A stretch of DNA of 64,000 nucleotides, taken from positions 11,356,465 to 11,420,464 of the forward strand of contig CM057149.1 of NCBI GenBank assembly GCA_029964075.1, in the 5' to 3' direction. This stretch comes from Patiria pectinifera. Lineage: Eukaryota; Echinodermata; Asteroidea; Valvatida; Asterinidae. The position numbers and the translations under genes were made by a program. Under the pieces are notes generated by a model. That model saw only the letters and a list, made by a program, of their open reading frames with translations. It was not told the origin of the DNA and did no database searches. Numbering within the stretch: the first letter of the stretch is position 1; the number at the start of each line of letters is the position of its first letter. Below, one piece after another: positions 36,097 to 48,229 of the stretch.

Positions 36097-37452
36097 ATGA
36101 CACGAAAAAGCTCTCCTGCAAACGAGCAAGGAAGTTAATTCGTTGCTAGTTTATTTTGACATATTTAAAGAATTTCCAAATCACCAAAGAGGCAAATACC
36201 AACAATTTAAAACCTTAATGAAACAATAAAAGTTACATGTATGTACAGCTTCCGTTCTATCAACATTACAAAACAAGACCAAAATCCACAACAATCTAAC
36301 TATGTAAACAAATACATTTTCCCTAACTATGTAAACAATTTCATTTTCCCAATGGTAATGTTTTTAAGTATTTTACATGTTACATTACTAAACAAGAAAA
36401 ATACACACAAAAAAGCTAAGATTTAAAACTGGCCCAACTATGTAAGCAAATATATTTATTCTACATGTTACACCACTTGTAATAACTATCTAGTTTCTAC
36501 ACACTGAAGAGGATTTAATGCAAGTAATCTCTTCATAATAATGACAGCAGAAAGGCTGAGCAGGCCGTCCAATGTGAAGTGCTTGAAAATGACTGTTCTT
36601 CATTCATTCTAGCAATACATGTTAAACCCTTTTACTGTCCAGACACCACAGCCTGTCTTTTCATAATTAAGAAACTAAAAAAAGCTTCACTTATATGTAA
36701 TTTCAGATCATACTGTAAAACAGTATAACACAACTCATTTCTTGAATGGAGTTCTTCAAAATAACGTTATACGCAAAAAAAATAAAACAGGTACACCTTT
36801 CTCAAGAACAAGGTGTTCTGTGAACGTCTTTTAAAAATCCATCAGTTTATTTCATAACCACTTTTGGAAAAAAACACTGAGTTAAAGTTGACTGCTTCAA
36901 TTAGTTCAAAACACATTCAAGGTTAAAAACACCTTTAAATCAAGCACAATCGGTATGCAAAAGAAGTATGAGCGATAAATATAACATGCAATGTAAGATT
37001 TTTTAAAGGTGGTTTTACAAAGATAAAACTTCAAAACGAAAGACAGGCTGTTTTGAAACAAATGCTTTGTGATTGGTACTCGTTCTTGTTTAGATTATTA
37101 CAAACATGTTCACGTCCATGTTGAACGCTGCAAGATCAAAGATCGCGGCCAACAGTGATCTCGAGTTAGGTCTGCATTCACTGAATGTTCGGCTTAATTT
37201 CCGACATTAAATATTTAACCTTTCAACAATAGGAGTCATTATAACGGGATACACTAGGTCCAAAATAGTCAACAATACCATTGAGAAGTTTGGCATCGCA
37301 TTCATGCTTAAAAGAATAGTGAGTCATTATTTGCATGCATGCATAAATTAGACACAATATTGTGTCCTTGTGCGAAGCTACCGTATGGTTACTAGTTATG
37401 AACAGTATTAAATGAATAACAACCTTATGTAAATAAAACGAGCAGGGGTCCG
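36097..37452. other. no gene recognised
   Basis: AT-rich spacer. It contains the repeated phrase AACTATGTAA(A/G)CAA(A/T)T at about 36297, 36324 and 36435. No coding signal. Confidence 0.5.
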
Positions 37453-37767
37453 CTCATAAGTCCGCGCCTCATAGGTCCGACGCCTCATAGGTCCGACGCC
37501 TCATAAGTCCGAAATTTCGGACTTAAGAGGCGTCGGACGTATGAGGCATACATTTGATTTATTCCGCCTCATAGCTCCGACGCCCCATAAGTCCGACGTC
37601 TCACAGCTCCGACGCCTCATAATTCAGAAACAGCGTTTGTCCATTGTCGGACTTATGAGGCGTCGGACCTATGAGACGGAATTTATGCCTAATAAGTTTG
37701 ACGCCTCATAAGACCGACATTTCGGACTTATGTGGCGTCGGACGCATGAGGAGTCGGACTTATGATA
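37453..37767. repeat. array of about 17 inverted and direct 16-mers
   Basis: The unit GCCTCATAAGTCCGAC and its reverse complement alternate in blocks: roughly four forward, two reverse, four forward, two reverse, two forward, three reverse. Variants differ at one to three positions. The block is GC-richer than its surroundings and could fold into several long hairpins. Not a CRISPR array: no constant repeat/unique spacer arrangement. Confidence 0.88.
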
Positions 37768-40242
37768 CGGCCCCCAACGACCACACCACACTCCGTCCCT
37801 AAGGGAAGGCACTGTTGGGGAACCGCCAACGTGACATCGTCACGTGTTGATTTAGAGTGCTTAACTTTGAAGAAGGCACTTGTCGAGAACTACTAACATT
37901 ACAGGTCACAACCACACTCAAATATGCAAGAGGTGTGACGATGTCCTGTGGTAGTTCTCAATGTTAAAGTGCATATCAAACGAAAGTCCTAAGGCCTAAC
38001 ATGTCTTGCAATAGTCCAGAGACATAATTACGTTTTGTTTCAAATTGCGCTTTCCTATGAGAGCCATGTATAGCGACGAGAATCACCAAGTTAACAAAAG
38101 CGCACATGTAGAGAAAGCGTGACGTCATTATCTTTTAGGTCTATTGTTTTCGCAATGAGAGGACAGCCACTGCAGCTGGTTTTTGTCCGGTCAATTGGAA
38201 AGTCCAATTCATAGATCTCCTCATGTTTTTTTTTTTTTTTTTTTTTAAAGTACTTGAACACGCATAATGTTTCCTAAAGCAGCTTGCCGTCTTAATATAA
38301 TGAGCACATAATATTCATATCTGCCCTGTCGTTTTTGTTTTACTCTCGTAGTTTGGCAGGGATAATGGCGGTAGACACAAACAAGGGGACGCAGTAGACA
38401 AAAAAGGAGGAAACCTCAGATAGATTACTATTTGTTTTGGCTGAAAACGCTAGGTATGTTTGCCTAGCAGTATTTCGTTTTACAGTGACCAATAAGAAAT
38501 TAAAAAAAGGAAGAATGCATTGCCGCCTTCTGAACTAACTGTCAACCAGATACGGACTGCTGTTCGTTTGACAGGTTATGCTTTACACGAAACCGGTTGG
38601 ATATCAGCATGGATTTAAATATATGCCAAATGAAGATACATGCAAAATGAAATATAGGAAGCGAGCGTAAATCGGTATTACTTGATGTTACAGATTATCG
38701 AGTTTTACCCATAACTGACGCAGTACTATACGTCACAGCACTTGGAAACTTAGTTTTGAAATTGGAATTGATATATTAATTAGTTAACAAAAAGATGGAC
38801 CTGTCTGTTACATATTAAACGATTGTAAGTCTGTACAATTAAGTGGAAATAATCAAATTTCAAATTCTTCAACAGTAACTTCGGTCTGATACCGTCACGG
38901 ACATTGTTTCTCTGCACACATTTCAAAACATTGGTTGAATTTTCAATTGAACCATTTTGAACTTTCTCCTACTTGCCGTTACTGGGCGCCCTTTGAGTCA
39001 TGATGCTAAAATGTCTTTAACTGTGGTCAATATTGAAATCCAAGACCCAGAATGTGTACCAAAGCAGTCCGTTTTGACTGTAACAAATTACTTTGTACAT
39101 AGTAAAGGAATTCCTATCAAACAACGTTTGATGGTAACAACACTGTAAAGGCCTATTCCAGATTTTCCGATATTAGGGAGCCAATTGCTGTGATGTCATC
39201 AAATTGGACATTATTTGGTCAAACAATGGATAACATAAGCATATAGTTTCAAAATGTTATCATACTCATACAAGAATCACTTTTATAGAAATCAATGACA
39301 TCAATCGAATTGGAAATTCCACGTCAATGGAATGAAAAAAAGAACTTAACTTAACAATCCATCTAACCTTAAACTGTCGTGAGGTTTAAATATATATAGG
39401 GAGAGTTTCATGTATAAATGCACTATTTCTCTTCTACGAAATACAAATTATGCGAAAACAAAACAAAACAAAAAAACACGAACATCCCTCCCCAAACGAT
39501 TGGTTGGTTAGCAAAAATTATAATTATTTTTTATAATATATTCTATGTTGATATACACTAAATATCTAAGAATTATTTACAGTACCGAGTCAAATACAAA
39601 TCAAATAATATCATGGCAAACTACGAATCGCATTTAAAAAAAAGAAGATAGCGTTCATCCTATACCGATTCCAATTGAAAATCTAATGGAACCTTATATA
39701 ACACTAACTATACCAATTTTAGGTGTACACACAAACAAATAGAGGTACAATATGTTTGGATAACCGAAAGCCAAAGCTCTTCTATAAAAACGAAAACTAA
39801 AGAAATTTAATGGTCTTTGAACCCTCCAAATGAAACTCTATGCTACGAATTGTATCTTAAGTAATTATCTCAAACTAGTTATGGCTTAAAGTTACTCTCC
39901 CTGTGCTATAGATTTTGTTTTTAAATCGCCATTTTTGTTCTAGCAATACAAAGTTATCCACTTTTGAATGAAACATTGAATGAAACAAATCCGCCCACTT
40001 TAGTTTATGAAATATTGATTTGCAGCTAGACAATAATCCAGGCGTATGTTTTTGTCTGTTATGGGCACAAAAGTAACCCAAAATAAAAGCGTATTCTCAG
40101 AGGGTGAAAAACGTCGAATTAAATAAAACATACACATTAAAAATTCGTTAAGAGGAAAAAAGTCGAATGTTAAATAGCACGGGTAGAGCAACTTTACCAA
40201 AACCATGACTGTAACATGATTGAAACAATTATAGTACAGCAT
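37768..40242. other. no gene recognised; 3' side of GPCR 1
   Basis: AT-rich, with a T run at about 38227-38246. Open frames are short. The right end is presumably the 3' untranslated region of the first receptor gene. Confidence 0.5.
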
Positions 40243-41370
40243 TCACAGTTTGGTATCCTCCTCAACGGTTGAGGGTTTGGAACTAGCTGCACGCGTTGTA
40301 AAAGTGGGCTGTGACGGCGAGTGTTGTTCGGTGGATTGATGACTTTTGCAACGAAAGGCCTGCACGAAAGCAATGCGATACTGCCTATTGACAGCGCCAT
40401 AGATCAGCGGATTAATGAGCGTGTTGATGTATTGGGGAATATTGGCAATCCAGGCACTGATCCCTGGTAACCAGAGAGGATTACGAATACCAACCAATGA
40501 ACAGATCCATCCAGATAAGCTGTAGATACGAAATGGGGTCTGGCAAAGGAAGAAAACTACGCCGTTAACAACCAGCATTGTGGCCACTTGATTTCGGATC
40601 TTAATTGCGTTGGGGCCATTACTGACCAAGTTTTGACCGCTACGTTTGTTGAGCATGTGTATGATGCGCACATACATGTAACTGTTGGCCACCATTGCAA
40701 TGAGCCAAGGAATATTCAGCACTGGTGGATTGTAGTAGCTTACCCATGGTGCTACCGAAGCACAGTATGCTCTGCTCGATGGGTAGTCTTGATAGGCGTC
40801 ATCATCCGGCCACCGCAAACACTGCACATGAAGAATTACCTGGCTCAAGGATGTGAACACAGCAAACAGTAGCCCTACCAGCCAGCAGATTGCAATCATT
40901 CTATAGGTGCGTCTTCGTCCGCGAATGGCGAGATGTTTCATGGGATGGCACAGGGCGAGGTATCTCTCAAGTGAGACCACAGTCACAAGTGCAATGGATG
41001 CATAGTAGCCGGTATTGGTGAAAGTGAAATAGGAAATGCATTGGGCGGTACTCACGAAGGGGAAATGGTAGGCCACTGGGGAATCTACGTAACGCCACAC
41101 TGAGTACGTAGATGCCAAATTCAAAAACAGAAGATCAGCAAGAGACAGGTGTGCCAAGTATATGTTGGTATCTGATCTCAGTTTGGGAACGCGGACGATG
41201 ACAAACAGAAAAGTCAGGTTAGTGATGATACCAAGGCTCCAGAGGATAGGTATGACGATAGTAGTAATAGAGGTATCCAAGGGAGTGTACAGCCACGCAG
41301 AAACTGCCCACTGGCTTATATTGACAGTATCTCGTTCGCTACACTCGCCTGATGTTATACCTGATCCCAT
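40243..41370 (-). CDS. class A (rhodopsin-like) G protein-coupled receptor, paralog 1
   Basis: Single exon, 375 residues from the methionine that aligns with the paralogs (an in-frame ATG 11 codons upstream at 41403 is also possible). Seven membrane segments. N-terminal N-I-S glycosylation site; LADLLFL in TM2; conserved Cys before TM3 and Cys in loop 2 (SSRAYCASV); ERY in place of DRY; FFLCQTPFRI in TM6; NPLIYG in TM7. The tail ends DTKL, a class I PDZ ligand. The short loop RVPKLRSDTN and overall pattern fit peptide receptors of the rhodopsin family, but the ligand cannot be told. It is the most diverged of four tandem paralogs, lacking the six-residue insert in loop 3. Confidence 0.93.
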   Translation of the reverse strand: MGSGITSGECSERDTVNISQWAVSAWLYTPLDTSITTIVIPILWSLGIITNLTFLFVIVRVPKLRSDTNIYLAHLSLADLLFLNLASTYSVWRYVDSPVAYHFPFVSTAQCISYFTFTNTGYYASIALVTVVSLERYLALCHPMKHLAIRGRRRTYRMIAICWLVGLLFAVFTSLSQVILHVQCLRWPDDDAYQDYPSSRAYCASVAPWVSYYNPPVLNIPWLIAMVANSYMYVRIIHMLNKRSGQNLVSNGPNAIKIRNQVATMLVVNGVVFFLCQTPFRIYSLSGWICSLVGIRNPLWLPGISAWIANIPQYINTLINPLIYGAVNRQYRIAFVQAFRCKSHQSTEQHSPSQPTFTTRAASSKPSTVEEDTKL

Positions 41371-42139
41371 GCTGGAATTTGCACAGCTACATTTACTTAA
41401 CAAAATTCTAAATCTGAAATTTCAGCAAGTGCACGCACAGCTCTGCATGTGAATGAAGAGATACATCAATTCATGGTGTAAGTTAGGTCATTGCTTCGAG
41501 TTTCCACATAATTTGGAAGTGATGCACAGATTGGAGGTATGAGAAGGGAAGAAAATCGTTAGCACTTTTTATGAAGCAAACTAAATTACTATTCAACTAT
41601 TCGATAACTTGCTGGTAGTAGGGACATCATTATTCATTCCTCGTCAGTGAATTAATGTCAGGCAACAAAAGTAAGGCAGAAAATGTGCCCTCCCACCATA
41701 TGCCAGAAAACATTCATATATTAAGCGTATTTGTATAAAGTAGTCAATGTACTTTTAGTCATTTACTATGCAGAAACCGTTTTATGGTTGCCATGAACCT
41801 ACACAAAATATTTCAACCAACTTTGTTTGTTGAGGATAAAGATAATTTTCAGCTCTCAAACAGGCCAATTTCTGCACTTGAAATGTCTTTCGCCCTAATT
41901 ACACTTGCCCGATTGGAACTATGCTTAGCCAATACAGGCCAATCATTAGTTCGTCAGATTCCAATATGGGCTGGAAAGCCTGGCAGATTTCTTAAACCCA
42001 TGTGAAATATGCAGTAAGTTGTATTGTAACCGTATGTATTTGACAAATAAGGTTTTCACACGAAAACTACAATTCACTTGGACCCCGATTTGTAACAACA
42101 TATACCCCTTTTAAAAAAACGACGGTGTCGTCATAGTTT

Positions 42140-42910
42140 ATTTACATATAATGAATAGTCACATTCTTTGAAACCGTGACATTTCTTCGTGAACGTGTTT
42201 CCAACAATTCCTTAATGAGCACAGCATTGTGTGGTATCTGTTCAAAGCATATTTTGATACGTGATGATCGGAAAATGAGCGACATCACACAACTGTACAT
42301 CAGAAATCCTAAACCGCTGATGAAATTTTTCAGTGCTAACTTGCAGAAACAACAGGAGTCACACATTTCTTATTATTACCAATTCAAAATATGTACAGCT
42401 CAATTTCTTTAATAAAAACACAGTATGAATCGTTTACGGTGTTTTTAAGCCAATGGTGCTATGGTGATTGAACGATTTGTATATTTCAGGTCAATCCAGT
42501 CAGTGAGCAGTTTGCAGCAGCTTAATTATTTTTCATCAAACCGAACTTGCCAGAATGAGGGTGTTGTTAAAACTAAATGCACTGTTAAAATATTTATTGA
42601 CCTAAGTAGGGCGCAGAAACTGTGACAGTCATAGATGAAAATGAGAGAGTATGGGCCACGCAGCTGCATCAATGTTCTGAGTTTGACAAACAGACCCATC
42701 AACGTTTTTCCATGCAATTAAGCGTTGGTTTTGCAATTTCCCAAAACTATGGATGTTTCTCTTAAATGGTTTTCGGGCAAGTACTACACATTTTTTTCAG
42801 AAGGGTTGTCGAAATTCTCCAAAAAAAAAATTGAGTCAGTGACAATTCCTGTCTTGTCAGCAGTACACCAAGTAAATAGGCCTTTCGACACCGTTTACCG
42901 AAATTAACAA
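42140..42910. repeat. duplicated flank, matches 61120-61640
   Basis: GAGCGACATCACAC, TACATCAGAAATCCT(A/G)AACCGCT and ACACCAAGTTAA-like words occur here and, in the same order, at about 61196-61570. The segment lies 5' of GPCR 1 but 3' of GPCR 4. It is best read as a shared piece of the segmental duplication that spread the receptors. Short frames inside are not conserved as protein. Confidence 0.65.
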
Positions 42911-44346
42911 TTATATATGTATTTTAAAAGAGATCGCGATGATCTTCACAATGTCCACGGAAATTTGTTGGTTCTGGGTGGATATTTAACATGTTCACCA
43001 ACTCAGGGGCAGATCCAGGAATTTTGCAGGGGGAGGGGGGTTTTCATCAGCAAATCAATGCTTAAATATAGACAGGTTTTGCTTCGGACGCTTGGCCTCT
43101 GTAAAATTAATAGGGGGTTGGGGGCTCATACCATACTTTCAATTTGGGTGATTTTCATATCCGACGATCATGAACGCTATATTATAGAATAGTGTAAAAA
43201 ATACCTCCGCACCCCAGCTTGCTCGGTCCAAATTGTGTGCACAGGCGGACATTATTACCAGTATAATTATCGTAATTAATTTGTGGGTGTCAGAGCCGGG
43301 GGGGGGGGCTCACATTATTTGTAATAATTTTTTATGAAAACAAAAATGAGCCACAGCTGGGGGGGGGGGGGGGGGGGGGTGTGTTTCTACCCCCGGATCC
43401 GCGCCTGCAGCTGCTGTCAGACCTACGGTTATGTGAACATATATCTACCACATGAAATAATCCTCCGCATTCCTGTATTCTTTCTACTGAGAAAGGCGTT
43501 AAATCATATTTATATTCCGTTACTTACTCGAATATTTACACCAAATTGTTATTTCAAGTGACGGGAACCGAATTTCTCCCATTACATTTATGCAGTAAAT
43601 GCACCTAATGTACAACATGAAGACTATCCTACGGTAGAATTTGCCAAAACTTTTCTCCTTAATTGGATTACAAGAACATGTAAAGGTTTATATATTTACA
43701 GGTCAATATGATAATTCCTCCTTTCAACAAAATTCGACCAACCGGTAATATAAGCCCAGATCTAATATCTCTTTTAATCACTCAGTTCTGGTTGTACATA
43801 CTATTTACATTCTCTTCAATTAAGCCCCTATATCGAGCTTTCCCTGATGACACATGTAAGATACTTAAATTTTACTTTGTGGTTCACCCAAACAGTTCCC
43901 CCCAGACATTTTGTCTACATTGGTTTGGTGATGAAACAGGGCTTGATCATGGAACCTTGGAAACCATTTATAAACCATATCCTAGATTTCTTGTATTTAC
44001 CGCCACATGTTTAATGAGATAACACACAACTCATGTGCTTCATTATTGTATTTGATCATCCTCTCTCCCCAAATGTCTTGAGTCTCTCTTCTCTACGTCT
44101 ACCAGCACAATCCAACTCTCTGTCAAAGATATAATGCCCGTTTTTTCCAAATAAACATTGTAGATTATCACTGTACAGTGGTTTTATTCTTCTTCAAAAA
44201 CACTCTGCATCATCACCATTCTTACTCTCTCCCCATAATGGACCTTGAATCGGTGGAAGGATGCCTGGTCAACATCCTCAACAAGACTCCGTGGCTTTAC
44301 TCAAACTCCATCCTTCAGACCCACAGGCTGAGATATTCCTCTTGAG
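42911..44346. other. no gene recognised
   Basis: Includes G runs at 43302 and 43361-43379 and a GGGGG-rich stretch near 43030. These are typical of a decayed repeat. Nothing codes convincingly. Confidence 0.5.
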
Positions 44347-44529
44347 GCCTGCGTCCAACTCAATCGACTTAGAATTGGTTGGGGCCGTAGTGCCTCATTC
44401 CTCCACAGCATCGTTGTTACCAGCTTAATTATGTGTCAGTGCGGCAAACCACAAACCATCAACCACATCATTCATGACTGCCCTTACTTCAGATCACCAA
44501 AAGGCGAGCAGGAACTCATACAGTCCTAG
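44347..44529 (+). pseudogene. LINE reverse transcriptase C-terminal remnant
   Basis: Sixty codons ending in TAG read LNRLRIGWGRSASFLHS, then CQCGKPQTINHIIHDCPYF. These are the thumb-side LNR.R.G.GR motif and the C.C....T..H....CP zinc-binding tail of Jockey/CR1-like non-LTR retrotransposon polymerases. The upstream part is frameshifted or lost. It lies between GPCR 1 and GPCR 2. Confidence 0.85.
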
Positions 44530-44852
44530 ATGAGGGAACCGTCAAATGGCTCTAAGTTACCACATTACCAATGTAACTTTGATGTTCACCCTGGTCCAGA
44601 AATCATACGAAAGCAGAAGATTTCTTTAGTCCGCTCCGGCTACGTGTATACATTTTGTATATCGGATCCATCTGGAACCGAAACCGCGACTCTAGCACCG
44701 GCATCGTCTTCTACCTCTTGAAATATCCAAGTGTTACAACTGGTGGCAGCAGCAGTTGGCATGTGGTTGAAAATCCCAGCTGTGTACAGGGGTACACATA
44801 GTTTGTACGCATTATTACATGTACAAGTTGACTTTTCAAAGGACCTCTGAAA

Positions 44853-45992
44853 TCACAGTCTGGTTTCGATGTCGTCTACGGCTACAATCGTAGTCTTATT
44901 CTGTTCTTCTCCACTCAATGCACTGGTAGATGCATGTTGCCTTCTGGCTTGACCAGTACACTTGAACGCCACTCTGATCGCAGAACGGTACGCCGGGTTC
45001 ACGGCTCCGTAGATCAACGGATTAATCATTGCATTGACGTGCTGGGGAACAACGGATATCCATTTGGTTCCCGATCCTAATGCAGCCAAAAATGGATCAG
45101 GAATCTGAGCCAGAAGACAGATCCATCCAGACAGGCTGAAGATGCGATATGGGGCCTGGCATAAGAAGAACACAATGCCGTTAGCGACCAGCATTTTCGC
45201 CACTTGATTTCTGATATGAGTTGCATAATGATATTTCTTTACTGTAATCTTTTTGTTGGAGGTGCGTTTGTTGAGCATTTGTAAAATTCTTGCAAACATG
45301 AAAACGTTAGCCACCATTGCCATAATCCAGGGAATATTCAGTAGGGGCGGAGTGAAGTAGTCTACCAAAGGTGACACAGGACCACAGTATGCATAGCTGG
45401 ATGGGTAGTCCAGAAAGGCGTCGACATTGGGCCATTGGAGACAACGTACGTGGAGGACTAGAACACCTGGAGATGTTGAAGCGGAAAACAAAAACCCCAC
45501 CAGCCAGCAGATTGCAATTATTCTATGGGTGCGTCTTCGTCCGCGGATTTCGAGATGTTTAATGGGGTGGCACAGGGCGAGAAATCTCTCGAACGATACC
45601 ATGGTAACTAAAGCAATAGATGCAAAGTAGCCAGTATTTGCTACAGTGAAAAAGCTGAAACACTGGGCAGAATTCACAAAGGGATAGTGACGTGCCACGA
45701 CGGATGCAGTGTATCTCCTTATGTTGTATGCTGACGCAAGACTCAAGTAAAGGAGATCAGCAAGTGACAAATGTGCCAAGTATATGTTGGTATCTGATCT
45801 CAGTTTGGGAACGCGGACAATGACAAATAGAAACGTGAAGTTAGTGATGATACCAAGGCACCAGATGATGGGTAAGACGATGGTCGAAATAGAAACATCC
45901 AAGGCAGTACTGAGCCACGAAGAAACTGCCTCCTGACTGATATTGACAGTATCCTGTTCACTGCACTCAGCTGATGTTATACCTGCTCCCAT
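44853..45992 (-). CDS. class A G protein-coupled receptor, paralog 2
   Basis: Single exon, 379 residues starting MGAGITSAEC. TM1 about 28-52, LADLLYL in TM2, Cys in SAQCFSF before TM3, ERF at the TM3 end, Cys in loop 2 (YAYCGPVSP), loop 3 with NKRTSNKKITV, FFLCQAPYRI in TM6, NAMINPLIYG in TM7. It keeps N-glycosylation sites near the N-terminus and ends IETRL, a class I PDZ-binding tail like that of CFTR (DTRL). The position usually held by the TM6 toggle tryptophan is Gln. Upstream DNA (46000-46205) matches that of paralogs 3 and 4. Confidence 0.94.
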   Translation of the reverse strand: MGAGITSAECSEQDTVNISQEAVSSWLSTALDVSISTIVLPIIWCLGIITNFTFLFVIVRVPKLRSDTNIYLAHLSLADLLYLSLASAYNIRRYTASVVARHYPFVNSAQCFSFFTVANTGYFASIALVTMVSFERFLALCHPIKHLEIRGRRRTHRIIAICWLVGFLFSASTSPGVLVLHVRCLQWPNVDAFLDYPSSYAYCGPVSPLVDYFTPPLLNIPWIMAMVANVFMFARILQMLNKRTSNKKITVKKYHYATHIRNQVAKMLVANGIVFFLCQAPYRIFSLSGWICLLAQIPDPFLAALGSGTKWISVVPQHVNAMINPLIYGAVNPAYRSAIRVAFKCTGQARRQHASTSALSGEEQNKTTIVAVDDIETRL

Positions 45993-45999
45993 GATTGCT

Positions 46000-48021
46000 A
46001 TACGTACGTGTTGTTTATACAGGCACGGTTTTGTTTTTAAAAGATCATCATTAAAAGTTCCTGGGACATGAACATCGTTACGACATTATTGCAGTACAGA
46101 GAGCTGCAGCCATTAAAAGAATCCCTACTCTAACAGAAGTTGTATGTTGAGCATGAAAGTTCGTTTTGTTGGAGTCAGCGAGTGAACTGATGAGAACTGA
46201 GCCTTCTCGCGCGTTTCTTTTTTTTTATACGTGTGTTGTTATTGTGCATAAATGGACTCTGTACGATATTTATGTACGACCTGCTTTTTCGGAGGGAGGA
46301 ACACAATACGACGTGATTGATTTGGGCTTTAAAAAGCGCCTCGGTGTCTTGGAAAAAATAAACGAACTGCGTAATATAATTATCCAAAAAGCTGTTCCTT
46401 TAAAGAGTGCACGTGTAGCTGAAAAAAATGGAATAAATCCTGCCCCACATACTGACTTGGTCAAATTGAATTTTGTGATGAATTTGTGTACACTTCGAGT
46501 CACTCATCAAACGTTCAATATTTTGAAAGGCCCAGTGTGTTTGCTCTTCATTTCCAGTTTATTGTCTAAACTCACGTGCTTGTAAAAACACTCCTGACAT
46601 GGTGTCATGCTGAATAGCCCGCAGCCGGATTATTCCCCGTCTTGCCGTGTTCTCTCTTTCCGGTCAAGTTGATGGTCATTGTGATAGTGGTGGCGCATTC
46701 CCTCTATTCGTTAGCAAATTGAAAATTATTTGAATGCCTGCTATATTTTTAGGGGGCGGGGGCGGGGCGGGGCGGAGGGGGAGGGTAGTCTGAGTATGGT
46801 ATGACCCGTTTTCCACGGAGCCAAGTATGACGTCTGATATGTTTAGACATGCAGATATATGCAAGCCACGCGCCAGACAATCGGAGTCGCTTTTACTAGA
46901 TCGTGACGTCATTTCATTCCTAAATCAGGACTAAATGGTTTGATTGGTCAATTCGAATGCAGTGTTTTGTAATACAACAACAGCCGGGCGAATATCGCGT
47001 AACATGAAACAGAGTGCGTGAGACAGGTTTTTTTTTAATCCATTGTCTATGACGCGCGACGGTTGAATGACCAAAGACCCGATCTAGAAAGCGCCCGCCG
47101 AATGGTCAAAATCTAGAGGTCAAGAGGCGCTTGTCTTTTGCCTAATTAATCAGCGAATCTGCTCAAATATCATGGACCATGGCCTTTGCCATTGTCCATT
47201 ACATGGGGGGGGGGGGGCTGAAGGTACTCTGAAAGTTCTGTGTATGGGCGTAGTTGTTAATTTAACCTGCGCTATTTTGGGGGTAACTCAGTCATTGAGC
47301 ATAGAACACATCTTGTGCTGGCCTTTTGATACTTCATCACTATGAGCAAGTCATGGCTAATATCCACTTGACATAATTTAGGAACGTACTTGTTTACATT
47401 TAGCTAACTGCAGGCACGATCGTCTTTCACGTACATTCTATCTTGGAAAGGTAAACGTAATCGTTTCCTGTCAGCAAAAGCTCGTGTTTAATACGGAGTG
47501 CTGTTCTTCTTCAGTGGTTGGTTAAAATGGAACTACAAGTGTATGTGTCTATTAGTGGACGTAAGTACATGCAATCAATTACTGCTCAGTAACCGTGGAA
47601 GCCAGACATCTGATCATTTTGTTTGGTCGTGGGGAGAGTACAAGTATGATCAATCACTGACACACGAATTCGGCAGCCTGTACGTTATTAAACCAATTGG
47701 TGCTTTTGTTACGTTTCAAAACTCTCCAAAAAGAAACCACCCCAAGATTGTGCAAACATAAACCGTCTAACTTTTCTCTAAATTCTGGAACAAAGTTGAG
47801 GCAGTACTTCTCTGTATTACAAAAAACAGAAATGATGCATCAGATATTACCCTTTCGCTAAACATGTAGTAACGAAATTTGCCAATAGTTGACAAGTACC
47901 ATGAATGATTCGTTTAATTTAAAGGTACATGTAGTAGGTAACATTTGCAATCTTATAATGGACCGAGATTAGGACTACTAGTAATTATTAGCAGATATCG
48001 GCCTACTAGCCTGTTCAATTT
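46000..48021 (-). promoter_or_regulatory. duplicated 5' flank of GPCR 2
   Basis: Words such as TGTTGGAGTCAG, CATCGTCTTTCA, TTCTTCAGTGGTTGGTTAAAA and CGTGGAAGCCAGACATCTGA recur in the same order 5' of GPCR 3 (about 54165-54480), and the first also 5' of GPCR 4 near the window end. Conservation of non-coding DNA next to three paralogs is expected from tandem duplication, so it does not by itself prove regulatory function. A 139-codon plus-strand frame at 46166-46585 is probably chance. Confidence 0.5.
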
Positions 48022-48229
48022 TTGTGTCTTTTGGTGCTGGAAAAACACGCAAAAGTGCAGCTCGCTGAATCTGTCGTGCACAGAATCCATTGGTCACAGG
48101 GTTTGCATGAGAATTTAGCGGCTGTGTCGTGCAAAAAAATCACAAAATGTACCAAGCCTAAAACCGAAGGTACGCAAGGAGTGCGTTCGATTACTTCCCT
48201 CAGCTTACTCGCGCCTGGCACCTCACGTG

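Noticed and set aside
37453-37767. CRISPR-like array
   Set aside because: Units are directly adjacent, flip orientation and have no unique spacers; the context is eukaryotic.
42176-42412. Short frame shared with 61170-61358
   Set aside because: Similarity is at the DNA level across a longer block, and the frames shift between copies. I treat it as duplicated non-coding DNA.
46166-46585. 139-codon plus-strand frame
   Set aside because: Lies in the duplicated receptor flank. The other flank copies show no matching frame and no domain is recognisable.
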